Numbered from the stretch's first letter, positions 1 through 9,219 are shown. The stretch is DNA of 64,000 nt from Malikia spinosa (GCF_002980625.1 NZ_PVLR01000007.1:62001-126000); one strand, 5' to 3'. Numbers and translations: made by a program. Notes: generated from the sequence alone by a model not told the origin.

Positions 1-1014
1 ACCCGTGGCTGGCTCGCGATCGCACTGGCCTTGAACCGGCTGCTCCGGGGTGACGCCGCCGCGGCGCTCGAGCTCCTGGCGGGCGCCGAGGTCGCCATCC
101 CGGACCAGGGGCCGGCCGACCTGCTGCGACTCGAGCTGGCCCTGTACGCCGCCGCGCTGCTGGGGCGGCGCGATCAGGTCACGGCGCTTTCGGGCCGCCT
201 TGCGCTGGCGCTGATTCCCCGGCGACTGACCCTGCTCGAGGCCGGCCGGCATTTCGTGCTCGGGGTCGCGGCCCTCAGGCAGGGCGAGGCCCTGCGCGCG
301 CTGGTGCACGCCGAGGAAGGCGCCAGCGCCGGCACCCGTGCCGGGGGGCGGCTGGCGCTGCTGCTGACGGGTCTGCTGCGGGCCCAGGCCCTGGCCGAGC
401 TGCAGCGGCTCGACGAGGCCCGGCAGCTGCTGCTGCAGCTCGGTCCGGACTGGAGCGGCCTCGGCCTGAACCATCTGGCGGCCATGGGCCGGCTCGAGCT
501 GGCCCGGCTGGAGGCGAACGCCGGCGAGCAAGACCGCGCGCGTCAGTCGCTGGTGGCCGCACGCGCCTTGCTGCCCGCTGGCGAACCCCTGCCATCGCTG
601 CACCGCGGGCCGGACTGGTTGCATCAACTCGAGTGCCGGCTCGACGGCAGCCCGGCACCGACATCGAGCGCCCAGGCCCATGTGCGCATCCACACCCTGG
701 GCGAGTTCGTCGTCGAGATCAGGGGCCGACGCCTCTATGACCGCGACTGGAAGGGCCAGCGCACCAAGTCGCTGCTGCTGGCGCTGATCGGCGAAGGCGG
801 CTACAAGGTGCCGGCCGAGCGCCTGTCCGACCTGCTCTGGCCCGATTCCGACGGCGATCAGGCGGCGCAGAACCTCAAGGTAGCGCTGCACCGCCTGCGC
901 CGCCTCGGCTGCGCGCCCGACGAGGCCCCGGTCAACTGGATTCATGTCAAGCACGGGCATGTCAGCCTCGCGCGCAGCCTGTGCTGGGTCGATGCCCATG
1001 CCGGCTGTAACTGA
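1..1014 (+). CDS. SARP/BTAD-like transcriptional regulator, C-terminal part (5' truncated)
   Basis: The frame is open from the first base, so the true start lies outside the window. About 220 residues of Ala/Leu/Arg-rich helical sequence resemble TPR-like repeats. They are followed by a C-terminal winged-helix domain of the OmpR/SARP type: HTLGEFVVEIRG, then a conserved region around RTKSLLLALI, LSDLLWPDSDGDQAAQNL and ALHRLRR. In MalT/SARP-like ATPase regulators a helical sensor region is joined to such a DNA-binding domain, although here that domain is C-terminal. It reads toward the cysteine protease gene 171 bp downstream and probably controls that cassette (inference). The N-terminal domain and inducer cannot be judged. 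Confidence 0.7.
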   Translation, partial: TRGWLAIALALNRLLRGDAAAALELLAGAEVAIPDQGPADLLRLELALYAAALLGRRDQVTALSGRLALALIPRRLTLLEAGRHFVLGVAALRQGEALRALVHAEEGASAGTRAGGRLALLLTGLLRAQALAELQRLDEARQLLLQLGPDWSGLGLNHLAAMGRLELARLEANAGEQDRARQSLVAARALLPAGEPLPSLHRGPDWLHQLECRLDGSPAPTSSAQAHVRIHTLGEFVVEIRGRRLYDRDWKGQRTKSLLLALIGEGGYKVPAERLSDLLWPDSDGDQAAQNLKVALHRLRRLGCAPDEAPVNWIHVKHGHVSLARSLCWVDAHAGCN

Positions 1015-1185
1015 TTTGAAACCCCGGCGCGGGGATGCTGTTGCCATCGTCCGGGTGCCGGTCGATGCCGTCTTTCTGAGCGGATCTTGCGGCATGCGGG
1101 CGAACAGGAGCCAGGCGCCCGCGCGTGGCAGATTGGCTGGCGCTGCAGCAGCAGCCCAAGCCTTGATTCACAGGGAGATCGACAA

Positions 1186-2283
1186 ATGACGGAAAGCCTC
1201 AAGACCATACAGAACGCGATTGCCAAGGAGGGCCTGGACTGGCAGGCCGCTGCTACCAGCGTGTCGCAGCTGAGCGCCGAACAGCAAAAGGACATGCTGG
1301 GTCTGCGCGTCGACAAGGCCGAGCTCGATGCGACCGAAAAGGCGATCAAGGCCGCCTCCGCGCTCAGCGCGCTGCAGACCGAGGCCGGCTTCCCGCTCGC
1401 GATCGACTGGCGCAACAACGGTGGCAACTGGACCACGCCGATCAAGAACCAGGGCGGCTGCGGCTCCTGCGTTGCGCATGGCACGCTGGCGACGATCGAG
1501 GCGCGCGCCAGCATCGTCTGCAAGAACCCCAATCTCGACCTTGACCTGTCCGAGTCGCACCTGTTCTTCTGCGGCTGCGGCAATTGCTGCGGCAACGGCT
1601 GGAACTTCGCCCCCGCGCTCGAGTTCTGCAAGAACACCGGCGTTGCCAAGGAAGCCGATTTTCCCTATGTCGACAGCAACCAGCCCTGCAAGCCGGGCGT
1701 CGTGCCGATGTTCAAGATCGACGGCTGGAGCCAGGTGCTCGCGCTGGCCGACCGCAAGAACCTGCTGGCCGCGCGTGGCCCGATGGTCGCCGGCATGGCG
1801 GTCTACCAGGACTTCTTCAGCTACTCGGGCGGCGTCTACAAGCATGTCAGCGGCAGCCTGGCGGGCTACCACGCGATCTCGGTGGTCGGCTACAACGAGG
1901 CCGGCAAGTACTGGATCTGCAAGAACAGCTGGGGCACCAACTGGGGCGAGCTCGGCCCCGACGGCCAGCGCGGCTGGTTCCGCATCGCCTATGGCGACAG
2001 CGGCCTCGACACCCAGTTCGCCTTCTACGACGTGCAGCTCAACCAATGCCCGGTGCCAGTGGAGGACCCCTGCCTCAAGCACCGGCTTTATCTGAGCAGC
2101 GTGCTGCGCGCCGCCCAGACCAACCGCGCTCTGCGCGCCTGCCTGCTGTTCCATGTCTGCCGGGTCGGGCGCCTGCCCCTGTGCTCGCGCACCGTGATGG
2201 CCGTGGTCAGCCGGGTTCAGTCCGTGCTCAAGGTCTGTCCGCAGTTCCGGGCCGCGTTCTGCCGTGCCCTGCAGGCGACCTGA
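1186..2283 (+). CDS. Papain-family (C1) cysteine protease with Cys-rich C-terminal tail
   Basis: The product is 365 aa. The start is the ATG behind an AGGGAG ribosome site; an in-frame upstream extension has no such site. Papain hallmarks are in order: oxyanion Gln89 and catalytic Cys95 in NQGGCGSCVAHG, His229 in YHAISVVGYN, and Asn247 in KNSWGTNWGE. The usual Trp after the catalytic Cys is Val here. The roughly 70 residues before the mature-like LAIDWRNNGG are too short for a full I29 propeptide, and there is no signal peptide, so the enzyme appears cytoplasmic or exported by another route. After about residue 285 comes an 80-residue tail with seven Cys, unlike ordinary papains. A chagasin-type inhibitor of this enzyme class is encoded 525 bp downstream. 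Confidence 0.9.
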   Translation: MTESLKTIQNAIAKEGLDWQAAATSVSQLSAEQQKDMLGLRVDKAELDATEKAIKAASALSALQTEAGFPLAIDWRNNGGNWTTPIKNQGGCGSCVAHGTLATIEARASIVCKNPNLDLDLSESHLFFCGCGNCCGNGWNFAPALEFCKNTGVAKEADFPYVDSNQPCKPGVVPMFKIDGWSQVLALADRKNLLAARGPMVAGMAVYQDFFSYSGGVYKHVSGSLAGYHAISVVGYNEAGKYWICKNSWGTNWGELGPDGQRGWFRIAYGDSGLDTQFAFYDVQLNQCPVPVEDPCLKHRLYLSSVLRAAQTNRALRACLLFHVCRVGRLPLCSRTVMAVVSRVQSVLKVCPQFRAAFCRALQAT

Positions 2284-2354
2284 GGCTTCGTGTCTTCGAG
2301 GCATGGGCCAGGGGCGGCATGGTCCGCCCCACACCGTAACACCAGGAGGACAAT

Positions 2355-2711
2355 ATGAGTGGATGTGGATGTAAATGCGGGCCGCAACAGGCGGCCCAGC
2401 AGCAGTTCGGGTCGGATGCGGCCGGCGATGCGTTCGAGCCGGACTTCGGCCTGCCCGAGGCTGGTGGTCAGTCGGCCGTTGAGCTGTTCGTGGCGCTGAC
2501 CGAGGCCGGCGCCGAGGCGTCCGCTGCCAGCGAGGCCGATCAGGAGCTGGCCGAGGTCGCGCTCGAGGACGAGCAAGCGGCGCAGCAGGAACTCGACGAG
2601 GTGCTGGCCGAGGCAGAGTCTGAGGGCGGCGAGGCAGTCGAGCCCGGCCTTGACGAGCTGCTCGCGTTGCTCAAGAACCGGCCGGGCCTCAAGCTCACGC
2701 TGTCGTACTGA
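2355..2711 (+). CDS. Small acidic protein with CGCKCG N-terminus
   Basis: The product is 118 aa and I do not recognise a named family. A perfect AGGAGG sits 5 bp before the ATG, predicting strong translation. The protein opens MSGCGCKCGP, its only cysteines, then runs through a very acidic Glu/Ala-rich low-complexity middle (about residues 30-95) that may form a coiled coil. It ends in a more ordered DELLALLKNRPGLKLTLSY. It lies 71 bp after the protease and ends just before an intrinsic terminator, so it is probably co-transcribed with the protease. The N-terminal Cys cluster could bind metal or be a modification or ligation site. A role as substrate, precursor or partner of the protease is inference only. 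Confidence 0.75.
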   Translation: MSGCGCKCGPQQAAQQQFGSDAAGDAFEPDFGLPEAGGQSAVELFVALTEAGAEASAASEADQELAEVALEDEQAAQQELDEVLAEAESEGGEAVEPGLDELLALLKNRPGLKLTLSY

Positions 2712-2753
2712 GCCGGGTCGCGCGCGGGGCCGGCGCTATCATCGGCGCCGGTC

Positions 2754-2775
2754 CCGCCGCGCGGCGGTCTTTTTT
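2754..2775 (+). terminator. Intrinsic terminator after the acidic protein gene
   Basis: A GC-only hairpin (CCGCC / GGCGG around a GCGC loop) is followed by TCTTTTTT. A second stem, CCGGCGC / GCGCCGG, lies just upstream at about 2730-2751. The T-run is on the plus strand, so it ends the protease/acidic-protein transcript, and the inhibitor gene begins only 34 bp further on. Confidence 0.75.
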
Positions 2776-2808
2776 CGATATCTTCATCGTTGCAGCAAGG
2801 TCGCAGGC

Positions 2809-3126
2809 ATGGCCAAGACATATACCCGGGAGCACCCCAGCATCAGTGTCAAGGCGGGCGACCAGTTCGTGGTCGAGCTGGCGGCCAATCCGACCACGGG
2901 CTACCAGTGGCAGCCCGCTTTCGATCCGGCCGCGCTCAAGCTGCTCGGGCGCGATTTCAGCCTGGCCGGCGCAGCCATGAACGCGGCAGTGGGCGGCGGC
3001 GGTGCTGAACGCTTTCGTTTCGAGTCGCTCGCCGTCGGGGTGAGCCAGCTTTCGTTCGCCTATCAGCGCAGCTGGGAGCCCGGCGTGCGGGATCAGGCGC
3101 AGTTCGAGATCCAGGCGGCTGGATGA
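2809..3126 (+). CDS. Chagasin-type (I42) cysteine protease inhibitor
   Basis: The product is 105 aa, the usual size for this family. The three inhibitory loops of chagasin are visible: NPTTGYQW at residues 27-34, a Gly-rich GGGG at 62-65 matching the GxGG loop, and RSWEPG at 87-92 matching the RPWE loop. In chagasins these loops wedge into the active site of papain-like proteases. No signal peptide is seen, matching the cytosolic look of the protease upstream. The chosen ATG has an AAGG about 7 bp upstream; an in-frame extension would start inside the preceding gene. It likely protects the cell from, or tunes, the adjacent C1 protease. Confidence 0.88.
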   Translation: MAKTYTREHPSISVKAGDQFVVELAANPTTGYQWQPAFDPAALKLLGRDFSLAGAAMNAAVGGGGAERFRFESLAVGVSQLSFAYQRSWEPGVRDQAQFEIQAAG

Positions 3127-3224
3127 GCTGACCCTGCCCACCAGCCATCCTCAACCGCTCTCAACCGCCGTGGGTCGCCCGTCAGCTGTCGGATTGGCTG
3201 CCGGTCGGCCGGCCTCGGGCCCGC

Positions 3225-4190
3225 TCAGTCGAGCTTGAGCTTGCGGCTGTTGACCAGCTGCTTGTAGATCTCGAACTCGGCCTTGATCTGCTCGGCGAAC
3301 TGTTCGGGTGTGTTGGCGACGATCAGCGAGCCGGTGCCCTCGATGCGCTTGCGCACTGCCGGGTCCTCGAGCGACTTGCGCACGCCGGCATTGACCTTGT
3401 CGACCACCTCCTTCGGCAGTCCCTTGGGGCCGATGATGCCGAAGAAGGCCATGCGGTTGACCGGTTCCAGACCGACTTCCTTGAAGGTTGGCACATTGGG
3501 CAGCTGCTCGAGGCGCTTGGGCGCCGCGACCGCGATCGGAATCAGCTTGCCGGCTTGGATGAAGGGCAGCGCCGAGGGCAGGTTGTCGAAGATCATCTCG
3601 ACCTGGCCCGCCACCGCGTCGTTGAGCGCCGGGCCCGAGCCGCGGTAGGGAATATGGGTGATGAAGGTCTGGGTCTGGTCCTTGAACAGCTCCATCTGCA
3701 GGTGCAGGATGGTGCCGGTGCCCGACGAGGCATGCGAGTACTTGCCCGGCGCCTTCTTGACGGCGGCGATGAACTCCTTGTAGTTCCTGGCCGGGAAGCT
3801 TGGGTGCACCGCCAGCACATTGGGCGTGGCGGCGATGTTGACGATGGGCGTGAAGTCGTTGACCGGGTGATACGGGATCTTGGAGTTGATCGCCGGGTTG
3901 GCGGCCATGCTCGAGACCGTCGCCACGCCCAGGCTGTAGCCGTCCGGAGTCGCGCGGGCGGTCTCGGCCGCGCCGATGCTGCCGCCGCCGCCGGCCTTGT
4001 TCTCGACGATCACGTTCTGGCCCAGCGCCTTGCCGAGCGGCTCGGCGATGATGCGCGCGACCACGTCGGTGGTGCCGCCGGGCGCAAACGGCACCTGCAG
4101 CTTGATGACCTTGCTCGGGTAGCTCTGGGCCAGCGCCAGCGAGCAGGCGCCCAGGGCGCAGGCCAGGGTCAATACTTGACGACGTTTCAT
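3225..4190 (-). CDS. Bug/TctC-family tripartite tricarboxylate transporter receptor
   Basis: The product is 321 aa with a signal peptide (MKRRQVLTLACALGACSLALA, cut before QSYPSK). The mature protein shows Bug-family signatures: VPFAPGGTTDVVAR, the Gly-rich ENKAGGGGSIGA ligand loop, TPDGYSLG, and the C-terminal GPKGLPKEVVDKVN. These periplasmic proteins bind small carboxylates or similar anions for TTT transporters. No TctA/TctB partners are adjacent, which is common for the hugely expanded Bug family in Burkholderiales, so the ligand is unknown. It follows gspE at 126 bp on the same strand but is functionally unrelated, and occupies the place where gspF might be expected. Confidence 0.92.
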   Translation of the reverse strand: MKRRQVLTLACALGACSLALAQSYPSKVIKLQVPFAPGGTTDVVARIIAEPLGKALGQNVIVENKAGGGGSIGAAETARATPDGYSLGVATVSSMAANPAINSKIPYHPVNDFTPIVNIAATPNVLAVHPSFPARNYKEFIAAVKKAPGKYSHASSGTGTILHLQMELFKDQTQTFITHIPYRGSGPALNDAVAGQVEMIFDNLPSALPFIQAGKLIPIAVAAPKRLEQLPNVPTFKEVGLEPVNRMAFFGIIGPKGLPKEVVDKVNAGVRKSLEDPAVRKRIEGTGSLIVANTPEQFAEQIKAEFEIYKQLVNSRKLKLD

Positions 4191-4316
4191 CTCAATACCT
4201 CAATTGACTGATGGGGGAAGGCCGGCAGGATTCTCTCAGACCGGGCTAACGCAAAAAGCATACCCGACCCGGAGCCACCCGGGCCGGACCCAGCATGCAC
4301 CGGGTCTTGACCTGGG

Positions 4317-5732
4317 TCAATCCCTGGTCACCCGCAGCAGCTCCTCGCGGCTGGTGACGCCGGTCTGCACCAGGCGCTCGCCGTCGTCGCGCATCAGCAC
4401 CATGCCGCCGGCCAGCGCGTGGGCGCGGATCTCGCTCTCGGCGGCCTGGCGGTGGATCAGGGCTCGGATCGCGTCGTCGGCGACCAGCAGTTCGTAGATG
4501 CCGGTGCGGCCCTGGTAGCCGGTCTGGCCGCAATGTACGCAGCCCTCGCCCTGGCAATGGATGCAGCGCTTGCGCACCAGGCGCTGGGCCAGCACCCCGA
4601 GCAGCGAGGAGGCGAGCAGGAAGGGCTCGACCCCCATGTCGGTCAGTCGCGTGACCGCGCTGGCCGCGTCGTTGGTGTGCAGCGTGGCCAGCACCAGGTG
4701 GCCGGTCAGCGAGGCCTGGATCGCGATCTGCGCGGTCTCGAAGTCGCGGATCTCGCCGATCATGATCACGTCCGGGTCCTGGCGCAGGATGGCGCGCAGC
4801 GCCTTGGCGAAGCTCAGGTCGATCTTGGCGTTGACCTGGGTCTGGCCGACGCCGGGCAGCTCGTACTCGATCGGGTCCTCGACCGTCATGATGTTGAGCT
4901 GGGACGCATCGAGCCGCTGCAGCGCCGCGTAGAGCGTGGTGGTCTTGCCCGAGCCGGTCGGGCCCGTGACCAGGATGATGCCGTGCGGCTGGCCGATCAG
5001 GTGTTCGAGGCGCTCCAGGGTCTGGCCCTGCATGCCGACCGCTTCCAGGTTGAGCTTGGACTCGGACTTGTCGAGCAGGCGCAGCACGGCGCGCTCGCCA
5101 TGCGCGCTCGGCAGGGTCGAGACCCGGACATCGATCGCGCGCGTGCCCAGGCGCAGGCTGATGCGGCCGTCCTGCGGCAGCCGCTTCTCGGCGATGTCGA
5201 GCTCGGCCATGATCTTGAGGCGGCTGATCAGCGCCGCGTGCAGCGCGCGGTTCGGCTGCACCACCTCGCGCAGCGTGCCGTCGACGCGGAAGCGCACGCT
5301 CGAATGGCGCTCGTAGGGCTCGATGTGGATGTCGCTGGCGCCGTCGCGTGCGGCCTGGGTCAGCAGCGCGTTGAGCATGCGGATGATCGGCGCGTCGCCG
5401 GCGGTCTCGAGCAGGTCCTCGATCGCGGGCAGGTCCTGCATCATGCGGCTGAGGTCGGCGTCGCTCTCGACTTCGCTGACCACATCGGCAGCGCTGGCGT
5501 CGCCCCGGTTGGCGTAGGCGGCGCTGATGCGCTGCACCAGTGCGGCCTCGTCCTCGGTCTGCAGCCGGCTCGGGCCGTGGCGGCGCAGCACCTCGCCCAG
5601 GGCGCTGGCCAGCGCCAGCCGGTTGTCGGCGCTGGGCGGCGGCGCCCACAGCGTGCTGCCGTCGCTGTCTTGCTGCAGCAGCAGCCGGTGTTCGCGCGCC
5701 CAGGCGTAGGGCAGGGGGTAGGTCGTGCTCAT
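4317..5732 (-). CDS. gspE: Type II secretion ATPase GspE
   Basis: The product is 471 aa, the cytoplasmic hexameric ATPase that drives pseudopilus assembly. It has the N2-type domain ([11 protein letters not shown] at 130-140, RLPQDGRI at 184-191), Walker A GPTGSGKT at 257-264, the Asp box TVEDPIEY, Walker [10 protein letters not shown], and a His box LHTND. Near the C-terminus a four-Cys zinc motif ([12 protein letters not shown]) is intact. The N1 domain is short. The gene starts 13 bp after gspD and is the last gene of the gsp run; the usual partner gspF does not follow. Confidence 0.95.
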   Translation of the reverse strand: MSTTYPLPYAWAREHRLLLQQDSDGSTLWAPPPSADNRLALASALGEVLRRHGPSRLQTEDEAALVQRISAAYANRGDASAADVVSEVESDADLSRMMQDLPAIEDLLETAGDAPIIRMLNALLTQAARDGASDIHIEPYERHSSVRFRVDGTLREVVQPNRALHAALISRLKIMAELDIAEKRLPQDGRISLRLGTRAIDVRVSTLPSAHGERAVLRLLDKSESKLNLEAVGMQGQTLERLEHLIGQPHGIILVTGPTGSGKTTTLYAALQRLDASQLNIMTVEDPIEYELPGVGQTQVNAKIDLSFAKALRAILRQDPDVIMIGEIRDFETAQIAIQASLTGHLVLATLHTNDAASAVTRLTDMGVEPFLLASSLLGVLAQRLVRKRCIHCQGEGCVHCGQTGYQGRTGIYELLVADDAIRALIHRQAAESEIRAHALAGGMVLMRDDGERLVQTGVTSREELLRVTRD

Positions 5733-5745
5733 GCGCGGGCCTTGT

Positions 5746-7887
5746 TCATTGCGCGGCCGGGGCGTTCGGCGCGGTGGTCCCGAGCGGCAGCCTTGGCTGG
5801 CTCAGGTCGAGCGGTGCCAGCTGCGCCGACTGGTTGATGCCGAGCACGCTGTTGGCCTGGGGCTGCTGCTGGATCTGGTTGCCGCGCATCAGCTCATAGC
5901 GGTCCATGGTCAGCGACTCGGTCTGGCGTCCGTCGCGCAGCACGACCGGACGCAGGAAGACCATCAGGTTGGTCTTCTTGCGCTGGCGCTGCTCGCTCTT
6001 GAACAGGTTGCCGAACATCGGCAGGTCGCCGAGTCCGGGCACCTTGTCCTGCTTGCCCGAGTAGTCGTCCTGCAGCAGGCCGCCGAGCACGACGATGCTG
6101 CCGTCCTCGACCAGCACGCTCGATTCGATCGAGCGCTTGTTCGTGATCAGGCCGGCGGTCGAGGTGTCGGAGATGCTGCTGACCTCCTGGAACACCGTCA
6201 TCTTGACGGTGCCGTTCTCGCTGACCTGGGGTCGCACGCGCAGGGTCAGGCCGACGTCCTTGCGCTCGATGGTCTGGAACGGGTTGACCGAGCCGTTGGC
6301 GCTGTTGTTGTTGGTGTACTGGCCGGTCACGAACGGCACGTTTTGGCCGATCACGATCTTGGCTTCCTCGTTGTCCAGCGTCAGCAGGTTCGGCGTCGAC
6401 AGCACGTTGCCGTCACCGGTGCTTTGCAGGAAGTTGGCCAGCGCGCCGAGGTAATGCTGGCCGTTGAAGCTCGGCGCCAGCGCCAGGTTGAGGCCGCCGC
6501 CGAGCGAGTTGACGGCGGTGCCGAGCGCGGTGCCGCCGGCCGCCAGGCCGGCGGTCAGGCCCAGGATGTTGGCGCCTGCGGTGCTCGAGTTGTTGCCGAT
6601 CAGGCCGAGCGAGCCGTTCTTGCCCAGCACGCCCTGCCACTGGACGCCGAATTCGGCCGCCTTGTCAGCGTTGACCTCGGCGATCAGGCTTTCGACATAG
6701 ACCTGGGCCCGGCGCGTGTCGAGCTGGTCGATCACGCTGCGCAGCTGGCGGTATTGCGGTTCGGGGGCGCTGATGATCAGGGCATTGGTGGCCGGGTCGG
6801 CCTGGATCTGGCCGCCGACCGAGGGCTGGGCCGGTCCGGACAGCGGGGCGCTGGCGCCTGTTGCGCCGGCGTTCGCGCTGGCCTGCCGCACCGCGCCGGC
6901 ATTGCCGGTGGCGCCAGCCGTCGCGCCCGCGCTGCCAGGCGTGGCGCTGTCAGCGGCCAGCGCCGCGCGCAGCGTGATCGCGAGCTGGCTCGCGTCGGCG
7001 TTCTTCAGGTAGACCACATGGATGTTGCCCTGGCTGCCGGCCGCATTCGGGCGATCGAGCTTGTCGACCAGCGCCCGCACCAGCGCGACCCGGGCCGGAT
7101 TGGCCGCGCGCAGCACCAGCGTATTGCTGCGCGGCTCGGGCAGGATCACGGTCTTGAAGCTGCTGTCGGCGCCCTGGCCGGCAGCACCCGGGCTGGCAGC
7201 GCCGCCCTCGAGCAGCTTTTGCATCAGCGGTGCCAGGTCGTTGGCCAGCGCGTGCTTGAGCGGGATCACCTCGACATCGCTGGCGGTCGCGGTATCGAGC
7301 GCGGCCACGATGCGACCGATCCGGCGCAGGTTGTCGGCGTAGTCGGTGATCACGAGTGCATTGCTGCCGGGCGTGACGTTGATGGTGTTGTTCGGGCTGA
7401 TCAGCGGGCGCAGCACCGTGACCAGGTTGTTGGCGTTCTCGTGGTTGAGGCGGAAGATCTGGGTCACGATCTGGCCGCCAGCGGCCGTGCCGTTGGCCGT
7501 CACTACCGTGGGCGCCTGCAGCTTGGCTTCGGCCTCGGGCATGATCTTGTACAGGCCCTGGGACTCGACCAGCGCAAAGCCCTGCAGCCGCAAGGCGGCG
7601 GTGAACTGCTCGAAGGCCGCTGCCGGGCTGACCGGCCGGTCGGTCGACAGGTTCATCTGGCCCTTGACGCGCGGGTCGACCACCAGGTTGCGGCCGGTCA
7701 GCGTGGCCATGGTGCGCGCCACCGATTCGATCTCGGCGTTGGCGAAGTTGAGCGTGATCGGCTCGCCGGGGCGCAGCGTCGGGCTGCCGGTCTGGCTCCA
7801 GGCGACTGGCAGGGCGCTGACGGCCAGGCTCAGTGCGATGGCCTGGGCCAGGATGCCGCGGGTGGCGGTGTTAAACGGGTTCTTCAT
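5746..7887 (-). CDS. gspD: Type II secretion outer membrane secretin GspD
   Basis: The product is 713 aa from the start [11 protein letters not shown], chosen because it gives a clean signal peptide ending near AVAWSQ-like residues (LPVAWSQTG); an upstream in-frame Met only adds a polar stretch. N0-N3 domains are followed by the secretin core with [14 protein letters not shown] and [17 protein letters not shown] Gly/Ala/Ser-rich linker of about 50 residues interrupts the N3 region, as often seen in beta-proteobacterial GspD. It forms the outer membrane channel. It sits 4 bp after gspN and 13 bp before gspE. No lipobox is present; a pilotin is not encoded here. Confidence 0.94.
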   Translation of the reverse strand: MKNPFNTATRGILAQAIALSLAVSALPVAWSQTGSPTLRPGEPITLNFANAEIESVARTMATLTGRNLVVDPRVKGQMNLSTDRPVSPAAAFEQFTAALRLQGFALVESQGLYKIMPEAEAKLQAPTVVTANGTAAGGQIVTQIFRLNHENANNLVTVLRPLISPNNTINVTPGSNALVITDYADNLRRIGRIVAALDTATASDVEVIPLKHALANDLAPLMQKLLEGGAASPGAAGQGADSSFKTVILPEPRSNTLVLRAANPARVALVRALVDKLDRPNAAGSQGNIHVVYLKNADASQLAITLRAALAADSATPGSAGATAGATGNAGAVRQASANAGATGASAPLSGPAQPSVGGQIQADPATNALIISAPEPQYRQLRSVIDQLDTRRAQVYVESLIAEVNADKAAEFGVQWQGVLGKNGSLGLIGNNSSTAGANILGLTAGLAAGGTALGTAVNSLGGGLNLALAPSFNGQHYLGALANFLQSTGDGNVLSTPNLLTLDNEEAKIVIGQNVPFVTGQYTNNNSANGSVNPFQTIERKDVGLTLRVRPQVSENGTVKMTVFQEVSSISDTSTAGLITNKRSIESSVLVEDGSIVVLGGLLQDDYSGKQDKVPGLGDLPMFGNLFKSEQRQRKKTNLMVFLRPVVLRDGRQTESLTMDRYELMRGNQIQQQPQANSVLGINQSAQLAPLDLSQPRLPLGTTAPNAPAAQ

Positions 7888-7891
7888 GACT

Positions 7892-8707
7892 TCATCCCAG
7901 GCTGATATGGGCGCGCGCGCCATCGCGCCGCCCCAGTATGTTCAAGAGGTTGGACAGCGCGCGCTCGCTGCCCGTGGCGGCTTCGGCCTGACCGCGAAAA
8001 CGCAGTCGGCCGCCAGTCCAGCGTCCTTCGCCGCTGAGCTTGAGCTCGCCGCGCAGGGTGTCTAGCTGCAGCTGCGGGCTGCCGCCGGCATCGGGCTCGA
8101 AACGCATCCGGTAGCTGCCCAATGGCTTGAGGGTGGACAGGCTCGACCCCATGTCGAGCGCCTGCAGCTCGAACGGGCCGGTCAGGCGCGCTCTGCCCTG
8201 GGCCCATTCGATGCCGCTGCCCTCGGTCTGCAATTGCAGGCTGCCCTGCAACTGGATCGTGTTCCAGGGCGCGCCCAGGCCTGTGAGCCAGCTCGCCGGC
8301 CAGAGGCTTTGCTGGCGGCCCAGTTCCAGCCGGGCCGAACCCGCGCGCCAGGCCAGCAGCAGGTCCATGCCCTGCGGCGCGCAGCAGGGCGCCGACAGCT
8401 TGAGCTTGAGTGCCGGCCCGCCGGCCCAGGCCGGCGCCAGTTGCCAGCCCATGCCCTGGGGCAGGGCGGCGGACGAGCGGCTGCCCGCACCGCCCGTCAG
8501 CACCCATTCGGCCCGGCCTTGCCAGACCGTGCCGCGCGCGTTGAGCAGCCGGACCTGATCGTTGCTGACTTCGCGCACCAGCAGCGCCAGCGCGCGCGCC
8601 GGCGCGAAGGCGATCGCGCCCGCCGTCAGGCCGAGTGCTGCCGCGAACAGGAACAGGCCGCTGCCGCGTCGGGTCCTGGCCTTGGCGCCCGGATGGAATC
8701 GCTTCAT
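7892..8707 (-). CDS. gspN: Type II secretion protein GspN
   Basis: The product is 271 aa. The start ATG overlaps the end of gspM by 4 nt and gives MKRFHPGAK before one transmembrane helix (GLFLFAAALGLTAGAIAFA). The periplasmic remainder shows the GspN pattern of beta-strands: LLNARGTVWQGRAE near the N-terminus, LDTLRGELKLSGEG and GGRLRFRGQAEA near the C-terminus. GspN is an accessory inner membrane component present in only some T2SS loci. It is placed between gspM and gspD, consistent with co-transcription. Confidence 0.85.
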   Translation of the reverse strand: MKRFHPGAKARTRRGSGLFLFAAALGLTAGAIAFAPARALALLVREVSNDQVRLLNARGTVWQGRAEWVLTGGAGSRSSAALPQGMGWQLAPAWAGGPALKLKLSAPCCAPQGMDLLLAWRAGSARLELGRQQSLWPASWLTGLGAPWNTIQLQGSLQLQTEGSGIEWAQGRARLTGPFELQALDMGSSLSTLKPLGSYRMRFEPDAGGSPQLQLDTLRGELKLSGEGRWTGGRLRFRGQAEAATGSERALSNLLNILGRRDGARAHISLG

Positions 8708-9219
8708 GTGCCGGCCCCGTTCGGGTCGCCCAGCACCAGCGTGCCCTGCCAGCGCCATGCGCCGGCCGCGCCGCTGCGCTCGAGCTGGACCCGGGTCGGG
8801 CGCAGGTGGGCGTTGACGCGGGTTTCCTGCAGCCATTGCGCCAGCGCGGTCGGCGTGGCGTCACGCAGCGTGACCGTGACCTGCTCGCCCGCGGGGCTGA
8901 GCTGGGCCTGGTCCTTCAGCAGGCGCTGGGTCGTCGACTCGAGCGTGCGCAGCCGCTCGGACCAACCCGGTGGCCGGGCGCTCTCGGACTGCTGCAGGGT
9001 CTTGGCTTCGGTCGCCATTGCGCGCATCTGGTGCAGCTGTGGCAGCAGCGCGGCCTGCTTGGCGGGTGCTGCTTGCAGGACGCGCCAGGCCGGTGCGATC
9101 GCCAGGCTCCAGATCAGCGCCGCCAGCAGCAACCAGGCTGCCGCTTGCAGGACCAGCCGTTCGCGCGGTGCGCGCGTCGCCAGCCAGGCCTGCCAGCGGG
9201 TGTTCAAGCTCGTGCTCAT
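8704..9219 (-). CDS. gspM: Type II secretion protein GspM
   Basis: The product is 171 aa, starting with an ATG that overlaps the gspL stop by 4 nt. The layout is typical: short cytoplasmic head (MSTSLNTRWQAWLATRAPRE), one transmembrane segment (LVLQAAAWLLLAALIWSLAIA), a Gln-rich periplasmic helix, and a small ferredoxin-like domain (VTVTLRDATPTALAQWLQET). GspM partners GspL in the inner membrane platform. Identification rests mainly on architecture and position. Confidence 0.87.
   Translation of the reverse strand: MSTSLNTRWQAWLATRAPRERLVLQAAAWLLLAALIWSLAIAPAWRVLQAAPAKQAALLPQLHQMRAMATEAKTLQQSESARPPGWSERLRTLESTTQRLLKDQAQLSPAGEQVTVTLRDATPTALAQWLQETRVNAHLRPTRVQLERSGAAGAWRWQGTLVLGDPNGAGT

Noticed and set aside
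1015-1185. Promoter for the cysteine protease gene
   Set aside because: A small CCCCG / CGGGG hairpin is visible but no acceptable -35/-10 pair, so I do not report one.
4191-4316. Possible gspE terminator or remnant of gspF
   Set aside because: GC-rich partial palindromes are present, but the only T-run (five T) is too far from a stem. No GspF-like reading frame remains.
5725-7905. A 726-codon open frame antisense to gspD, and many similar long antisense frames elsewhere
   Set aside because: High GC with biased third positions keeps opposite strands open. The translations are low-complexity Arg/Ala/Gly/His-rich and match no family, whereas the sense frames carry clear motifs.
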